Of a DNA stretch of 33,005 nucleotides, positions 14,531-22,180 are shown one piece after another. This stretch comes from Candidatus Woesearchaeota archaeon (GTDB lineage: Archaea > Nanobdellota > Nanobdellia > Woesearchaeales > JACPBV01). Within the stretch, counting starts at the first letter, position 1. Each line of letters starts with the position of its first letter. Below the pieces are notes generated by a model, which saw nothing but the letters and a program-made list of their open reading frames with translations, did no database searches and was not told where the DNA came from. The position numbers and the translations under genes were made by a program. Where the stretch lies: positions 1 through 33,005 of the forward strand of contig JAHWIN010000007.1 of the NCBI GenBank assembly GCA_019322475.1, read 5' to 3'.

Positions 14531-15607
14531 TCACAAATATCCTTCTATAAGTATGTCTCTCCCAACCTTCCTGTAATCCAGGCTCTTCAGCTTTATCGAC
14601 CTGTCCACCTTGTCTATGCCCAGGTTGCCCAAAGCGCTAAGGCCGCTCCCTATAAACTGCGGAGAGATAAAGAAAAGGACCTTGTCTGCTATGCCCGACT
14701 TGATAGCCTCGGCGTTAAGCTCTGCCCCCCCTTCAACCAATATAGAGCATATCTCCCTCTTGCCCAGCTCTTTCATAAGCTCCTTCAGGTCTATCTTGCC
14801 CCCTTTCGTCCCTACAACAAGGACGTAAGCTCCCTTCTGCATGAATCTCCTGATCTTTGACTTAGGGGCACTAGAAGAGGTTGCTATGATAAGCTTGGAA
14901 GGGTCATTAGAGACTATCCTCGAGCTGATAGGTGTCTTAAGCTTGGTATCGACAACTATCTTTACAGGGTTTCTTCCTTTTACAAGCCTGACATCAAGAA
15001 GAGGATTATCCTTTATCACAGTATTAGACCCTACCATGACCGCATCATAGCTTGACCTAAGCTCATGCACCAGCTTCCTGGCTTCCCTTCCGGTGATATA
15101 TTTTGAGTCCCCTGTCCGGGTAGCTATCTGTCCGTCTAAGCTCATCGCAGCCTTTACAACTACAAAAGGCCTTTTCTTCCTTATCCATTTCATATAAGGC
15201 TCATTTAACCGCTTAGCTTCATCCTCTAACATCCCTATCCGGGCCTTTATGCCCCTGAACTTAAGCTCCTGATAGCCGTTGACCTTGGGGTTGGGATCCT
15301 TAGCTCCTACAACAATCTCCTTTATCCCTGAAGATACTATCTTCTCTGTGCAGGGTGGGGTTCTTCCCCAATGGGAGCATGGCTCTAAAGTAACATACAT
15401 TATGCCGCCTTTAGCCCTCTTGCCCGCCTCTTTCAGGGCAGAGACCTCTGCATGCGCTTCCCCGCATCTCTTATGCCAGCCCCTCCCGATTATCTTGCCC
15501 CTCTTGACTATCAAAGACCCAACCAAAGGGTTAGGGCTGACATTGCCTCTTCCCCTCTCTGCTAACTTTAAGGCTATTTTCATATATTTCCTGTGAGATA
15601 TCATCAT
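14531..15607 (-). CDS. ribD: Bifunctional riboflavin-biosynthesis deaminase/reductase RibD
   Basis: RibD deaminates 2,5-diamino-6-ribosylamino-pyrimidinone phosphate and then reduces the ribose side chain. The N-terminal deaminase has its zinc site in AHAEVSAL (His52, Glu54) and LEPCSHWGRTPPC (Cys77, Cys86). The reductase domain starts near 145 with PFVVVKAAMSLDGQIATRTGDSKYIT and continues through VMVGSNTVIKDNPLLDVRL and SILVEGGAELNAEAI. At 358 aa this is the bacterial two-domain form, which reduces after deamination; most archaea reduce first with a stand-alone reductase. That suggests lateral acquisition. The ATG at 15607 is followed directly by a second ATG; a TATA box (15636-15644) lies just upstream. 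Confidence 0.94.
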   Translation of the reverse strand: MMISHRKYMKIALKLAERGRGNVSPNPLVGSLIVKRGKIIGRGWHKRCGEAHAEVSALKEAGKRAKGGIMYVTLEPCSHWGRTPPCTEKIVSSGIKEIVVGAKDPNPKVNGYQELKFRGIKARIGMLEDEAKRLNEPYMKWIRKKRPFVVVKAAMSLDGQIATRTGDSKYITGREARKLVHELRSSYDAVMVGSNTVIKDNPLLDVRLVKGRNPVKIVVDTKLKTPISSRIVSNDPSKLIIATSSSAPKSKIRRFMQKGAYVLVVGTKGGKIDLKELMKELGKREICSILVEGGAELNAEAIKSGIADKVLFFISPQFIGSGLSALGNLGIDKVDRSIKLKSLDYRKVGRDILIEGYL

Positions 15608-15635
15608 GCCCCCATCAGGTAAAACACAGCTATAA

Positions 15636-15644
15636 GTATATAAA
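15636..15644 (-). promoter_or_regulatory. TATA box for ribD
   Basis: The minus strand reads TTTATATAC, centred 33 bases before the first ribD ATG, giving a leader of only a few bases. Confidence 0.6.
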
Positions 15645-15733
15645 GATTTGTTTTTACAGGCTCGATAAAAACAATAAAAGTATCATTCCTGCTGCTCTAT
15701 CTTATTATAGAACACAAATGTCCAGAACAAAAC

Positions 15734-15743
15734 ATTTAAATAT
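15734..15743 (+). promoter_or_regulatory. TATA box for the mini-ORF/APH/ACT operon
   Basis: ATTTAAATAT is centred 27 bases before the ATG at 15765, the exact spacing for a leaderless transcript beginning at the mini-ORF start codon. Confidence 0.6.
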
Positions 15744-15764
15744 CATCCTTCCCAGAACAAGGCT

Positions 15765-15875
15765 ATGCAGACTGAGCTTTCAGCCTACATGGATATAGGC
15801 GCAGCTATAATCAGGGAAGAAGAAGCTGAATTTATAAGAAATACAGGGGTAAAGAGATGGAAAAAGAAGAAGTAG
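15765..15875 (+). CDS. Leaderless 36-aa mini-ORF overlapping the APH-fold kinase start
   Basis: ATG to TAG encodes a 36-aa peptide, MQTELSAYMDIGAAIIREEE then a basic end (VKRWKKKK). Its ATG is where a transcript from the TATA box at 15734-15743 should begin. The stop codon lies 19 bases inside the following kinase gene in another frame, so ribosomes finishing the peptide end next to the kinase start. It could be a real small protein or an upstream ORF that sets kinase translation. No family is recognised. Confidence 0.42.
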   Translation: MQTELSAYMDIGAAIIREEEAEFIRNTGVKRWKKKK

Positions 15876-16738
15876 ATGGTATATTAAGCAAAGCCTTCCC
15901 CAACTCAAAGCCCAAAGGGATAAAAAAATTCCAAAAAGGCCTGATCAACAAGACCTATGAGGCAAAGGTTGGAAGAAAAGAGGTTATCCTGAGGATATAC
16001 CCTCAGGACATGTGGAAGATAAAGAAGGAGATGTATCTCTACAGCCTTATCTCCAAAAAAGCAGGGGTGCCTGTCCCAAAGGTGATAAGCCACGGCAAGA
16101 ATTTTCTCCTGATGTCTAAGATAAGGGGGAAAGAACTCTCTCCCGCAAACCGGAAAGGTATCAGGAAAGCAGGAGAGATCTTAGCTAAGATACACTCTAT
16201 CAGGTTCAGCTCCTATGGATGGATAATAAACAAGGAGATAAGGCCAAGCTTCAGAAGATGGGACGAGTTCATAAGGTATGATACGGGCCTTAAGTTCAGG
16301 AAAATACCGAGCAGGCATTCCGGATTAAAATTGCAGGTCAGAAAGATAATAGATGAAAATAAAAGCCTTTTGAAGATAAGCTCAAGGCCCTGCCTGCTGC
16401 ACAAGGATTATCATTTTTCCCACATCATAGCTTACAAAGGCAGGATAAACGGCATAATAGACATAGAATGGGCGATATCAGGCCATAACGAATTTGACAT
16501 AGTAAAATCATGCCTGTGGATGTTTGAAAAAAAGCCAAAGCTGGAAAAGATATTCCTTGAAGGATACCAAAGATACGGGAAAATATCAGAAAGGTTTGAA
16601 GAAAGAAAAAGGCTCTACAGGATACTTCACCTGCTTTCCTCATTCTCATTTTCATATGAATGCAGGAATAAAGGGTGGTGCACCTACAACCTAAAAGAAC
16701 TGAAGGGTGAGATCGATGAATATAACAAAGCTTACTGA
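15857..16738 (+). CDS. Aminoglycoside-phosphotransferase-fold kinase, substrate unknown
   Basis: This 293-aa protein has the APH/choline-kinase fold pattern: KGLINKTYEAKVGRKEVILRIYP for the nucleotide loop, FLLMSKIRGKELSP hinge, the catalytic loop LLHKDYHFSHI (His182, Asp184) and the metal-binding IDIEWAISG (Asp202). In the usual HxDxxxxN motif the final Asn is replaced by His189, which may alter metal binding or catalysis. Members phosphorylate small molecules such as sugars, choline or homoserine, or aminoglycosides. There is no reason to call this one a resistance gene. The ATG has an AGGGGT sequence 6-7 bases upstream; the ACT-domain gene starts inside its 3' end. Confidence 0.75.
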   Translation: MEKEEVDGILSKAFPNSKPKGIKKFQKGLINKTYEAKVGRKEVILRIYPQDMWKIKKEMYLYSLISKKAGVPVPKVISHGKNFLLMSKIRGKELSPANRKGIRKAGEILAKIHSIRFSSYGWIINKEIRPSFRRWDEFIRYDTGLKFRKIPSRHSGLKLQVRKIIDENKSLLKISSRPCLLHKDYHFSHIIAYKGRINGIIDIEWAISGHNEFDIVKSCLWMFEKKPKLEKIFLEGYQRYGKISERFEERKRLYRILHLLSSFSFSYECRNKGWCTYNLKELKGEIDEYNKAY

Positions 16739-17375
16739 AAGGTACATAAACAGCCATCCCTCTGTAAGGGACTGTATAAGGAAAAAGCTGGTCAACTATT
16801 CCTCATTGGCAAGGCAGATAGCCAAAGACAGCGATCTCGACATCAGGGATAATTTTGATGCGATACTTATAGCATGCAGAAGATATTTCAGGAAGCTTAA
16901 AAAAGAGGATATCCTGGAAAAGAGGATAATAGACATACTGCAGAAAAGCAAGCTTGAGGTAAAGAACAAGATAATAGTTGTCGTTGTAGAAAAAGGCATA
17001 TACTTCAATAACCTCATAGACCTGCACAAGGAAGTGAAGAAAAAGGCAGAGGTTTTTCATGTTATCGAAGGCTCTGGGACCATAACGATAATAACGACAT
17101 CTGAATTTCTGGAGCAGGTCAAAAAGCTTTTCAGGAACAGGATAATAAAAGTTACAAAAGACCTGGCAGAGATAAACCTTAAGAGCTCTGAAGAGCTGGA
17201 AAGGACCCCCGGAGTGATAGCTTACCTTACAGCCCTTCTTGCTGAGAACAACATAAACATAACAGAGACCATGTCAGCATGGACAGACACTCTCTTTGTG
17301 ATATCTGAAAAAGATATAGCAAAGGTGATGGAGATCCTTACTATAAAAGACAGTCCGGCATCTCTGATCCTATGA
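16716..17375 (+). CDS. Archaeal ACT-domain protein with helical N-terminal region
   Basis: This 219-aa protein starts at the ATG with a GGGTGA Shine-Dalgarno 6 bases upstream; an upstream in-frame GTG at 16707 is less likely. Residues 1 to about 70 form a helical domain with YINSHPSVRDCIRKKLVNYSSLARQIAKD, a pattern I associate with a conserved archaeal family of unknown role. The C-terminal third (TPGVIAYLTALLAENNINITETMSAWTDTLFVISEKDIAKVMEIL) is a clear ACT domain, and the middle (IIVVVVEKGIYFNNLIDLHKEV) may be a second. ACT domains bind amino acids or other small ligands. It overlaps the kinase gene by 23 bases and the opposing ribA by 6. Confidence 0.75.
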   Translation: MNITKLTERYINSHPSVRDCIRKKLVNYSSLARQIAKDSDLDIRDNFDAILIACRRYFRKLKKEDILEKRIIDILQKSKLEVKNKIIVVVVEKGIYFNNLIDLHKEVKKKAEVFHVIEGSGTITIITTSEFLEQVKKLFRNRIIKVTKDLAEINLKSSEELERTPGVIAYLTALLAENNINITETMSAWTDTLFVISEKDIAKVMEILTIKDSPASLIL

Positions 17376-17978
17376 ATGTACCACTCCTTCCTTATCGAGC
17401 ATATGCCCCAGTTTTTCTTTTTTCGTGTTAAGGTATCTCTCACTGTGCTTGTTCGGCTCTATTATCAAAGGGACCCTTTCAGATATCTTAAGGCCGTATT
17501 TCTCTAACCCAATTATCTTTCTGGGATTGTTTGTAAGCAGCCTTACCGAAGTCAGGCCAAGGTCAGCCAGGATCTGGGCCCCTATAGTATAGTCCCTTTC
17601 ATCAGCCTTGAAGCCAAGCTTCTCGTTGGCCTCCACAGTGTCCATCCCATCGTCCTGGAGCGAATATGCCCTTATCTTGTTCAATAACCCAATGCCCCTG
17701 CCCTCCTGCCTCAGGTAAAGAAGAACCCCCCCTTCCCTGCCTATCATTGAAAGCGCCTTTTCAAGCTGGTCCCCGCAATCACATCTTAAGCTGTGGAAAG
17801 TGTCTCCTGTCATGCACTCAGAATGGACCCTTACCAGGATATCCTTCTTTCCCTTAAGGTCGCCCCTGACCAAAGCAGCATGATGGTTTCCCTTGTCATC
17901 TTCATAGATATGGATAAAAAAATCCCCATAGAACTTTGTAGGGAACCTTGCTGTTGCTTTCTCTTTTATAATATGCAT
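17370..17978 (-). CDS. ribA: GTP cyclohydrolase II
   Basis: RibA opens GTP to 2,5-diamino-6-ribosylamino-4-pyrimidinone 5'-phosphate, formate and pyrophosphate, the entry step of riboflavin synthesis. The 202-aa protein has the zinc cysteines Cys55, Cys66 and Cys68 in RVHSECMTGDTFHSLRCDCGDQL and the YLRQEGRGIGLLNKI motif, followed by GAQILADLGLTSVRLLTNNPRKIIGLE. This is the bacterial enzyme; many archaea use GTP cyclohydrolase III instead. With ribD about 3.4 kb upstream on the same strand, the two enzymes make one bacterial-style branch. A TATA box is centred 27 bases before the ATG, so the transcript is probably leaderless. Confidence 0.95.
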   Translation of the reverse strand: MHIIKEKATARFPTKFYGDFFIHIYEDDKGNHHAALVRGDLKGKKDILVRVHSECMTGDTFHSLRCDCGDQLEKALSMIGREGGVLLYLRQEGRGIGLLNKIRAYSLQDDGMDTVEANEKLGFKADERDYTIGAQILADLGLTSVRLLTNNPRKIIGLEKYGLKISERVPLIIEPNKHSERYLNTKKEKLGHMLDKEGVVHS

Positions 17979-18000
17979 GGCATGTTAGAATACGTATTTT

Positions 18001-18010
18001 TTTATAAAGC
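18001..18010 (-). promoter_or_regulatory. TATA box for ribA
   Basis: The minus strand reads GCTTTATAAA, centred about 27 bases before the ribA ATG, predicting a leaderless transcript. No Shine-Dalgarno is visible. Confidence 0.6.
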
Positions 18011-18074
18011 TATTGAATGCCTAGATATGGGGCTGTTAAGCACACAGCCAAAAGAAGATGTAAGAATAACAGTC

Positions 18075-18263
18075 TTAACCCCCGCCATCATCGTCATTTC
18101 CATAATCTTCATCGTCTTCATCATCAGCTTCATCATAGCCCCGCATAAAGCCCTCTTCCTCTGCTGACATCTCATCATCAGCCACCAGATCCTCTCTGCC
18201 GTCCTCGTCATATATGCTGGACTCATCCAGATCCTCCTCAATGTCATAATCCCCTCTTGCCAT
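18075..18263 (-). CDS. Very acidic small protein, unknown function
   Basis: This 62-aa protein (MARGDYDIEEDLDESSIYDE at the start) is about one third Asp and Glu, with an embedded MSAEEEGFMRGYDEADDE and a DDDGGG end. I recall an EEEGFMRGY-type acidic peptide being common in Woesearchaeota-like genomes, but cannot check it here. It could be a disordered binding partner or a DNA mimic; that is speculation. A GGGGAT sequence lies 6 bases before the ATG, and a TTTAAAC box at about 18300 supports a separate promoter. A longer frame on the same strand (18002-18355) is a shadow. Confidence 0.72.
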   Translation of the reverse strand: MARGDYDIEEDLDESSIYDEDGREDLVADDEMSAEEEGFMRGYDEADDEDDEDYGNDDDGGG

Positions 18264-18380
18264 GATGAAATCCCCTTAAAAGCCCATATCTCAGGCAGTT
18301 GTTTAAATAGTTTTTGTTTATAATTTATATAATAGGGTAGCAGATAGTCCACCAAGCAAACAGCTGATGATCAAAGAAGA

Positions 18381-18623
18381 TCACTTCTTGCTTCCAGACC
18401 CCCTTATAAGTTTCTCAGCCCTTCTTATCATCTCTTTTTTCAGCCCGACAAAAAAGCCGCCGTTTTTCCCTGCAGCATATGTTGCCTCCTTTGCCTTTAT
18501 TATCTTGTTCAGCCTAGGATGCTCTACATCGATATGTGTTATCCTTGCAAAGCTCTTCCCTTTCTCATGGATATAGACCTTTGCTCCCTTAAGCTCTATC
18601 TTGCCTTCACCTGGACCTGACAT
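18381..18623 (-). CDS. Small basic conserved-looking protein, unknown function
   Basis: The 80-aa product begins MSGPGEGKIELKGAKVYIHE, is lysine-rich and ends RRAEKLIRGSGSKK. The ATG at 18623 has a perfect AGGTGAT Shine-Dalgarno 4 bases upstream, preferred over the in-frame GTG at 18632. The segment IHEKGKSFARITHIDVEHPRLNKIIKAKEA looks like a compact alpha/beta fold; I do not recognise a family. It lies 16 bases after the DUF131-type membrane gene and is probably co-transcribed with it. Confidence 0.75.
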   Translation of the reverse strand: MSGPGEGKIELKGAKVYIHEKGKSFARITHIDVEHPRLNKIIKAKEATYAAGKNGGFFVGLKKEMIRRAEKLIRGSGSKK

Positions 18624-18639
18624 AAAGATCACCTCAATC

Positions 18640-18879
18640 CTATCTTTGGAAAACCAAACATACCCATATCAGCACAAGGGCGCATGACAATGCAAGTGCT
18701 ATATACACCATCCTCTTGTCATTGCCAAAGCCGAATGGAATAAAACCAATAAATCCCCCGACAGCCACCTTGGGCCTGTTCTCCTTATGCCTCATAGAAG
18801 CTATTGTCCCTATAATTACTAAAAGCACCCCTGCAAAGATTACGATGCTTCCTGCATGGACAAGCTTTTCCATCATCAT
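18640..18879 (-). CDS. Small two-span membrane protein (DUF131 / TIGR00304-like)
   Basis: The 79-aa protein has two hydrophobic spans (about residues 9-28 and 58-76) flanking VAVGGFIGFIPFGFGNDKRM, which I recognise as the signature of the archaeal DUF131/TIGR00304 family. The function of the family is unknown. Three consecutive ATG codons open the frame, so the exact start could be any of them. It is the first gene of a small minus-strand group. Confidence 0.82.
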   Translation of the reverse strand: MMMEKLVHAGSIVIFAGVLLVIIGTIASMRHKENRPKVAVGGFIGFIPFGFGNDKRMVYIALALSCALVLIWVCLVFQR

Positions 18880-18987
18880 TAGGTACAGGAAGCCACCATT
18901 TTTAAATCTATCGTCTTAAAAAGCCATCAACACCGCTAAACATAATCCTATAAACTATATATTAGAGTATACTATAAAACCAAAAGG

Positions 18988-19021
18988 TTTAAATATCACT
19001 AATATACACATTAGTATACTA
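18988..19021 (+). promoter_or_regulatory. Promoter with TATA box and inverted-repeat operator for the coiled-coil gene
   Basis: TTTAAATAT (18988-18996) is followed directly by ACTAAT (18998-19003) and ATTAGT (19010-19015), an inverted repeat with a 6-base spacer, and by the perfect palindrome TAGTATACTA (19012-19021). A related AGTATACT palindrome is at 18966-18973. Bound protein would sit between the TATA box and a start near 19019. The motif resembles the TAGTA repeats upstream of the ribbon-helix-helix gene at 25424. Confidence 0.5.
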
Positions 19022-19034
19022 GTTTAACTATTTA

Positions 19035-19148
19035 ATTAAGGTTGAAAAGAGGCAGGATTTGGCTGGTGAAGCGTAACATGGGACAAATTTGACTAAACGA
19101 TTGTGACCCTCAGATACGCTCTCACCATTGCCTCTTTCTATCCTTAAT
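19035..19148 (+). ncRNA. Rod-shaped structured RNA or 5' leader
   Basis: Nested helices are visible: ATTAAGG (19035-19041) with CCTTAAT (19142-19148); AAAGAGGCA (19046-19054) with TGCCTCTTT (19129-19137), 9 bp; GGTGA (19065-19069) with TCACC (19122-19126); GCGTA (19071-19075) with TACGC (19115-19119); and GGG (19080-19082) with CCC (19107-19109). The helices are separated by unequal internal loops, as in folded RNA. The predicted transcript starts about 16 bases upstream, and the coiled-coil ATG lies 12 bases after the last helix. It may be a riboswitch-like leader, a leader bound by protein, or a separate small RNA; no known class is recognised. Confidence 0.55.
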
Positions 19149-19159
19149 GTCAGGTCAAG

Positions 19160-19402
19160 ATGGAAGCAGAAACCAAAAACTTCATAGAGAATGTCGATTC
19201 CTGGATAAAGCAGATCAGGTCTGAATTCGGCCAGATCACTGATGTTTCTAACATAGTTGAAGAGAACGTAAACAATGTCCAGCATAACTACGAGCTGATA
19301 TACGAGCTGAAAGAGCAGATAGAAAGCCTGAAGTCAGAGGTAAAGGCGTTAAAGCTCATCCAGCTTATCCAGATGGAAAAGAAACTGGTAAGAAGGAATT
19401 AG
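19160..19402 (+). CDS. Small coiled-coil protein, unknown function
   Basis: The 80-aa product is almost wholly helical: MEAETKNFIENVDSWIKQIRSEF followed by VEENVNNVQHNYELIYELKEQIESLKSEVKALKLIQLIQMEKKL. The second half has clear heptad spacing of I/L/V and should form a coiled coil, probably a dimer or a partner-binding helix. No enzymatic motif is present. It is preceded by the structured leader and an operator-like promoter, which suggests tight regulation, and is convergent with fttA, whose stop is 49 bases away. Confidence 0.68.
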   Translation: MEAETKNFIENVDSWIKQIRSEFGQITDVSNIVEENVNNVQHNYELIYELKEQIESLKSEVKALKLIQLIQMEKKLVRRN

Positions 19403-19451
19403 GTTTCTTATATTCTCTTACATACAATCTTCTAATAGGGTTGGCAACAAA

Positions 19452-21344
19452 CTATTTTATCCTTATGGTCTCCAAATTTCTAGGGCAGACAGTCTCTATC
19501 CTGTTCTGCTTGTGTATAGAAGAGGCAAGATCCAGACATCTCGAGTTCTCGCCGTGGTTGACTATCACTTTTTTAGGCCTTGGGTCGCACCTGAGCAAAA
19601 AGTTCATCAGCTCGTTCCTTCCTGAATGCCCTGTAAATCCTTCTATAGTATTGACCTCAAGATTGACAGGGCATACCTCCGGCTTTGCTACAGACCCGTA
19701 GTTTATCTCCTTTTCCCCTCTCTGGAGCCTCCTTCCAAGGCTTCCCTCGCCCTGGTAGCACACAAAGACCAATGAGTTCTTAGGATTGTCAGCCAGATGC
19801 CTTAAGTATTCTACAGAAGGGCCTCCTACCAGCATCCCTGACGTTGCAAGTATTATGCATGGCCCTGTTTCCTCGATGATCTGCATCCTCTCTTTCTGGG
19901 ACCCCACTTCCTTGAAGATAGGGTGTAAAAAAGGGTTTTGGTCCTTATGGAATATAAGCTTCCTTACCGCATTATTGAGAAATTCAGGATATGCTGTATG
20001 TATAGCAGTTATGTCCCACACCATGCCGTCTACAAAGACAGGAACCTCCTTGATCCTGCCGCTTCTTATCATCCCTTCTATAAGCACCATGACCTCCTGG
20101 GCCCTTCCGGATCCAAGAACAGGTATGAGCACCTTGCCGCCCCTCCCTATGGTCCTGTCGATTATATCCCTTATCTGCCCCTCCTGCTCACCCCTTGGGG
20201 CTAAAACATTATCTTTTCCCCCGTATGTGCTTTCTATCATCAGTGTTTCCAGCCTTGGAAACCTAGTTATAGCAGGATCTAAAAGCCTTGTCCTCCAGAA
20301 CTTCATGTCTGCAGTATAAAGAAGATTATGAAGACCGTTGCCTATGTGAAGATGTACCATAGAAGACCCAAGTATATGACCTGCATTATAGAGCGTTATC
20401 CTAACATCCGGAGTGACATCTGTAACCTCATCATAATCAGGGCAGACAGTATGCTTGACCATCTCCTTGATGTGCTCTGAAGTGTATATGGGCTCCTTGC
20501 CCTCGCTTCTCATGATCTTGACATAATCCAAGGTAAGAAGGGCCATGACATCCCTTGTAGGCTTGGTGCAGTAAACAGGCCCCTTGTAGCCGTACTTAAA
20601 AAGATAAGGCACAAAGCCGCAATGGTCTAAGTGAGAATGTGATATGATAACTGCATCCAGTTCCTGCAGGTTGAATTCAGGAGCCTCTAAAAGGGGATAT
20701 GCGTCCTGGTCAGAAGCGACATCCACCCCGCAGTCAAGAAGGATTCTGCTTTCGGGTGTCTGCAAAAAAAGGCATGACCTTCCTACCTGCCTTCCCCCTC
20801 CAAGATAGCTTACCCTTATCCATTCATGCTTTTTTTCCCTGATCCACCCGTCATAGATCCTATGCCCTATCCTATCCAGAAACTTTCTCCTGTAATCAGA
20901 CTCCTTGTACAATACCGCCCTTATGTTCTCGATAAGCTTTGACCTTATAGCGGGCTTTCTCCTTATCAAAGGCACCCACAGCGTTTTAGACCTTATCTCG
21001 CTTAAGAATGAGCCTTGTTTTCCTATGGCCAGTCCCGGCTTCGCCGCTTCTATTATGACCCTGCTCCTCTGCGGGTCAAATATTATCTTGTCGATCCCTG
21101 CTTCCTTGGGTATTATCTTCTTGATCTCTTTCTCAGCCTTCTCCATATCCATGGTTGAAGAAGGGTCAGGCCTAAGCTCAACCCTCTTCTTTATGTTGTC
21201 AACTATCTTCTTGATAAGGCCGCTGTTATCTAAGAAAAAGTCCTTATCCTTTGTGTAAAGTACTATATTAGCGCCTTCAAAAGCAACATCGCTGATGCTT
21301 CTCTCAGGCAGGTCTTTTAATATCTCTTTAGTTATGTCTGCCAT
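19452..21344 (-). CDS. fttA: Transcription termination factor FttA (aCPSF1), KH/metallo-beta-lactamase/beta-CASP ribonuclease
   Basis: FttA is the archaeal homologue of CPSF73 that cuts nascent RNA and ends transcription. The 630-aa protein has N-terminal KH domains (about 1-145, with GLAIGKQG at 104-111), then a metallo-beta-lactamase core with HSHLDH (236-241), NAGHILGSS and LYTADMKF, and the inserted beta-CASP domain with ILATSGMLVGGPSVEYLRHL and IEGFTGHSGRNELMNFL. All metal and catalytic motifs look intact, and the length is standard. The gene lies next to the proteasome beta gene on the same strand, 39 bases downstream of it. Confidence 0.96.
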   Translation of the reverse strand: MADITKEILKDLPERSISDVAFEGANIVLYTKDKDFFLDNSGLIKKIVDNIKKRVELRPDPSSTMDMEKAEKEIKKIIPKEAGIDKIIFDPQRSRVIIEAAKPGLAIGKQGSFLSEIRSKTLWVPLIRRKPAIRSKLIENIRAVLYKESDYRRKFLDRIGHRIYDGWIREKKHEWIRVSYLGGGRQVGRSCLFLQTPESRILLDCGVDVASDQDAYPLLEAPEFNLQELDAVIISHSHLDHCGFVPYLFKYGYKGPVYCTKPTRDVMALLTLDYVKIMRSEGKEPIYTSEHIKEMVKHTVCPDYDEVTDVTPDVRITLYNAGHILGSSMVHLHIGNGLHNLLYTADMKFWRTRLLDPAITRFPRLETLMIESTYGGKDNVLAPRGEQEGQIRDIIDRTIGRGGKVLIPVLGSGRAQEVMVLIEGMIRSGRIKEVPVFVDGMVWDITAIHTAYPEFLNNAVRKLIFHKDQNPFLHPIFKEVGSQKERMQIIEETGPCIILATSGMLVGGPSVEYLRHLADNPKNSLVFVCYQGEGSLGRRLQRGEKEINYGSVAKPEVCPVNLEVNTIEGFTGHSGRNELMNFLLRCDPRPKKVIVNHGENSRCLDLASSIHKQNRIETVCPRNLETIRIK

Positions 21345-21383
21345 AATATGCCTGCTCTTCTAAATTTTAAGAATAACCCTCGA

Positions 21384-22028
21384 TCAAACCTCAATTTTCA
21401 GGTTGATGGTCTTGCTCAAGACCTTCTTTACCCCTTCCCTGGTTATGCTCACTATGTCTATGCCGTTCCCGGATGCTATATCTCTCTGCACAGCAGCGTT
21501 TATAGCCTTTGCGCCAAGCTTCACTCCTTCTTCAACGCTCATGTCCTGAACATATAATGTCTCCAGGACACCATAAGCCATGACAGACCCGGAGCCAGAA
21601 CTCGTATAATCCTGAATATAGGTTATGCTTCCATCTGCCCCGATATCATAAACATGTATCCCCCCATCATCCTTGCCGCCCAATATGAAATGAGAGACAC
21701 CGGGTATAAGGCTCATCTTCCTTATATTGTTATATACCATAGAGGAAAGAAGGTTTACTGCTTCTTTTACCATGACATCTCTTTGCGTCCTAAGTGTCTT
21801 AAGCTTAAGCTCAGCCTTCAGCAGCTTGGTAAGGAGCTGGACATCTGAAACCGTCCCCGCCACTGTAACCGCTATATCGTCTGTTATCTGGACTATCTTT
21901 TCATAGCTCTTAAAGCTTACCAGATAGCCTGAAGTGACCCTCTTATCTGCGCATAGGACTATACCGTCCTTGCAGACCAAAGCTACCGTTGTAGTGCCTG
22001 TCTTCCTTATGTCCTTTTCTTCTACCAT
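21384..22028 (-). CDS. psmB: Proteasome beta subunit
   Basis: This 214-aa protein forms the catalytic inner rings of the 20S proteasome. An 11-residue propeptide (MVEEKDIRKTG) is removed to expose Thr12 as the N-terminal nucleophile (mature TTTVALVCKDG). Mature Asp17 (in CADKR) and Lys33 (in YEK) are both present, as are the SGSGSVMAYGVLE and TREGVKKV regions. The alpha subunit is not in this window. Its promoter has a minus-strand TTTATATAT at 22064-22072, which fits a short leader, and fttA follows. Confidence 0.95.
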   Translation of the reverse strand: MVEEKDIRKTGTTTVALVCKDGIVLCADKRVTSGYLVSFKSYEKIVQITDDIAVTVAGTVSDVQLLTKLLKAELKLKTLRTQRDVMVKEAVNLLSSMVYNNIRKMSLIPGVSHFILGGKDDGGIHVYDIGADGSITYIQDYTSSGSGSVMAYGVLETLYVQDMSVEEGVKLGAKAINAAVQRDIASGNGIDIVSITREGVKKVLSKTINLKIEV

Positions 22029-22063
22029 TCTAAGAATTCCTTTAAACCTGTAGTGAACAAGTA

Positions 22064-22072
22064 ATATATAAA
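22064..22072 (-). promoter_or_regulatory. TATA box for psmB
   Basis: The minus strand reads TTTATATAT, centred about 40 bases before the psmB ATG, giving a leader of about 13 bases. Confidence 0.55.
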
Positions 22073-22180
22073 TGTTACGGATTTAAAAATTTTTAGTCAT
22101 GATTTGAAGGTTTTCTTCCTCCAACAAAAGAATAAAAAGCCCAAAAGTTATTAAAAACCAGGGTATATGCATAGAAAATA

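Noticed and set aside
15857..16738. Aminoglycoside resistance gene
   Set aside because: The fold is shared with many metabolic kinases, the catalytic loop is altered, and the context gives no sign of a resistance cassette.
18002..18355. 117-aa methionine-rich frame on the minus strand
   Set aside because: It is the shadow of the acidic 62-aa gene in another frame; its repeated Met/Lys content comes from reading the acidic codons out of frame.
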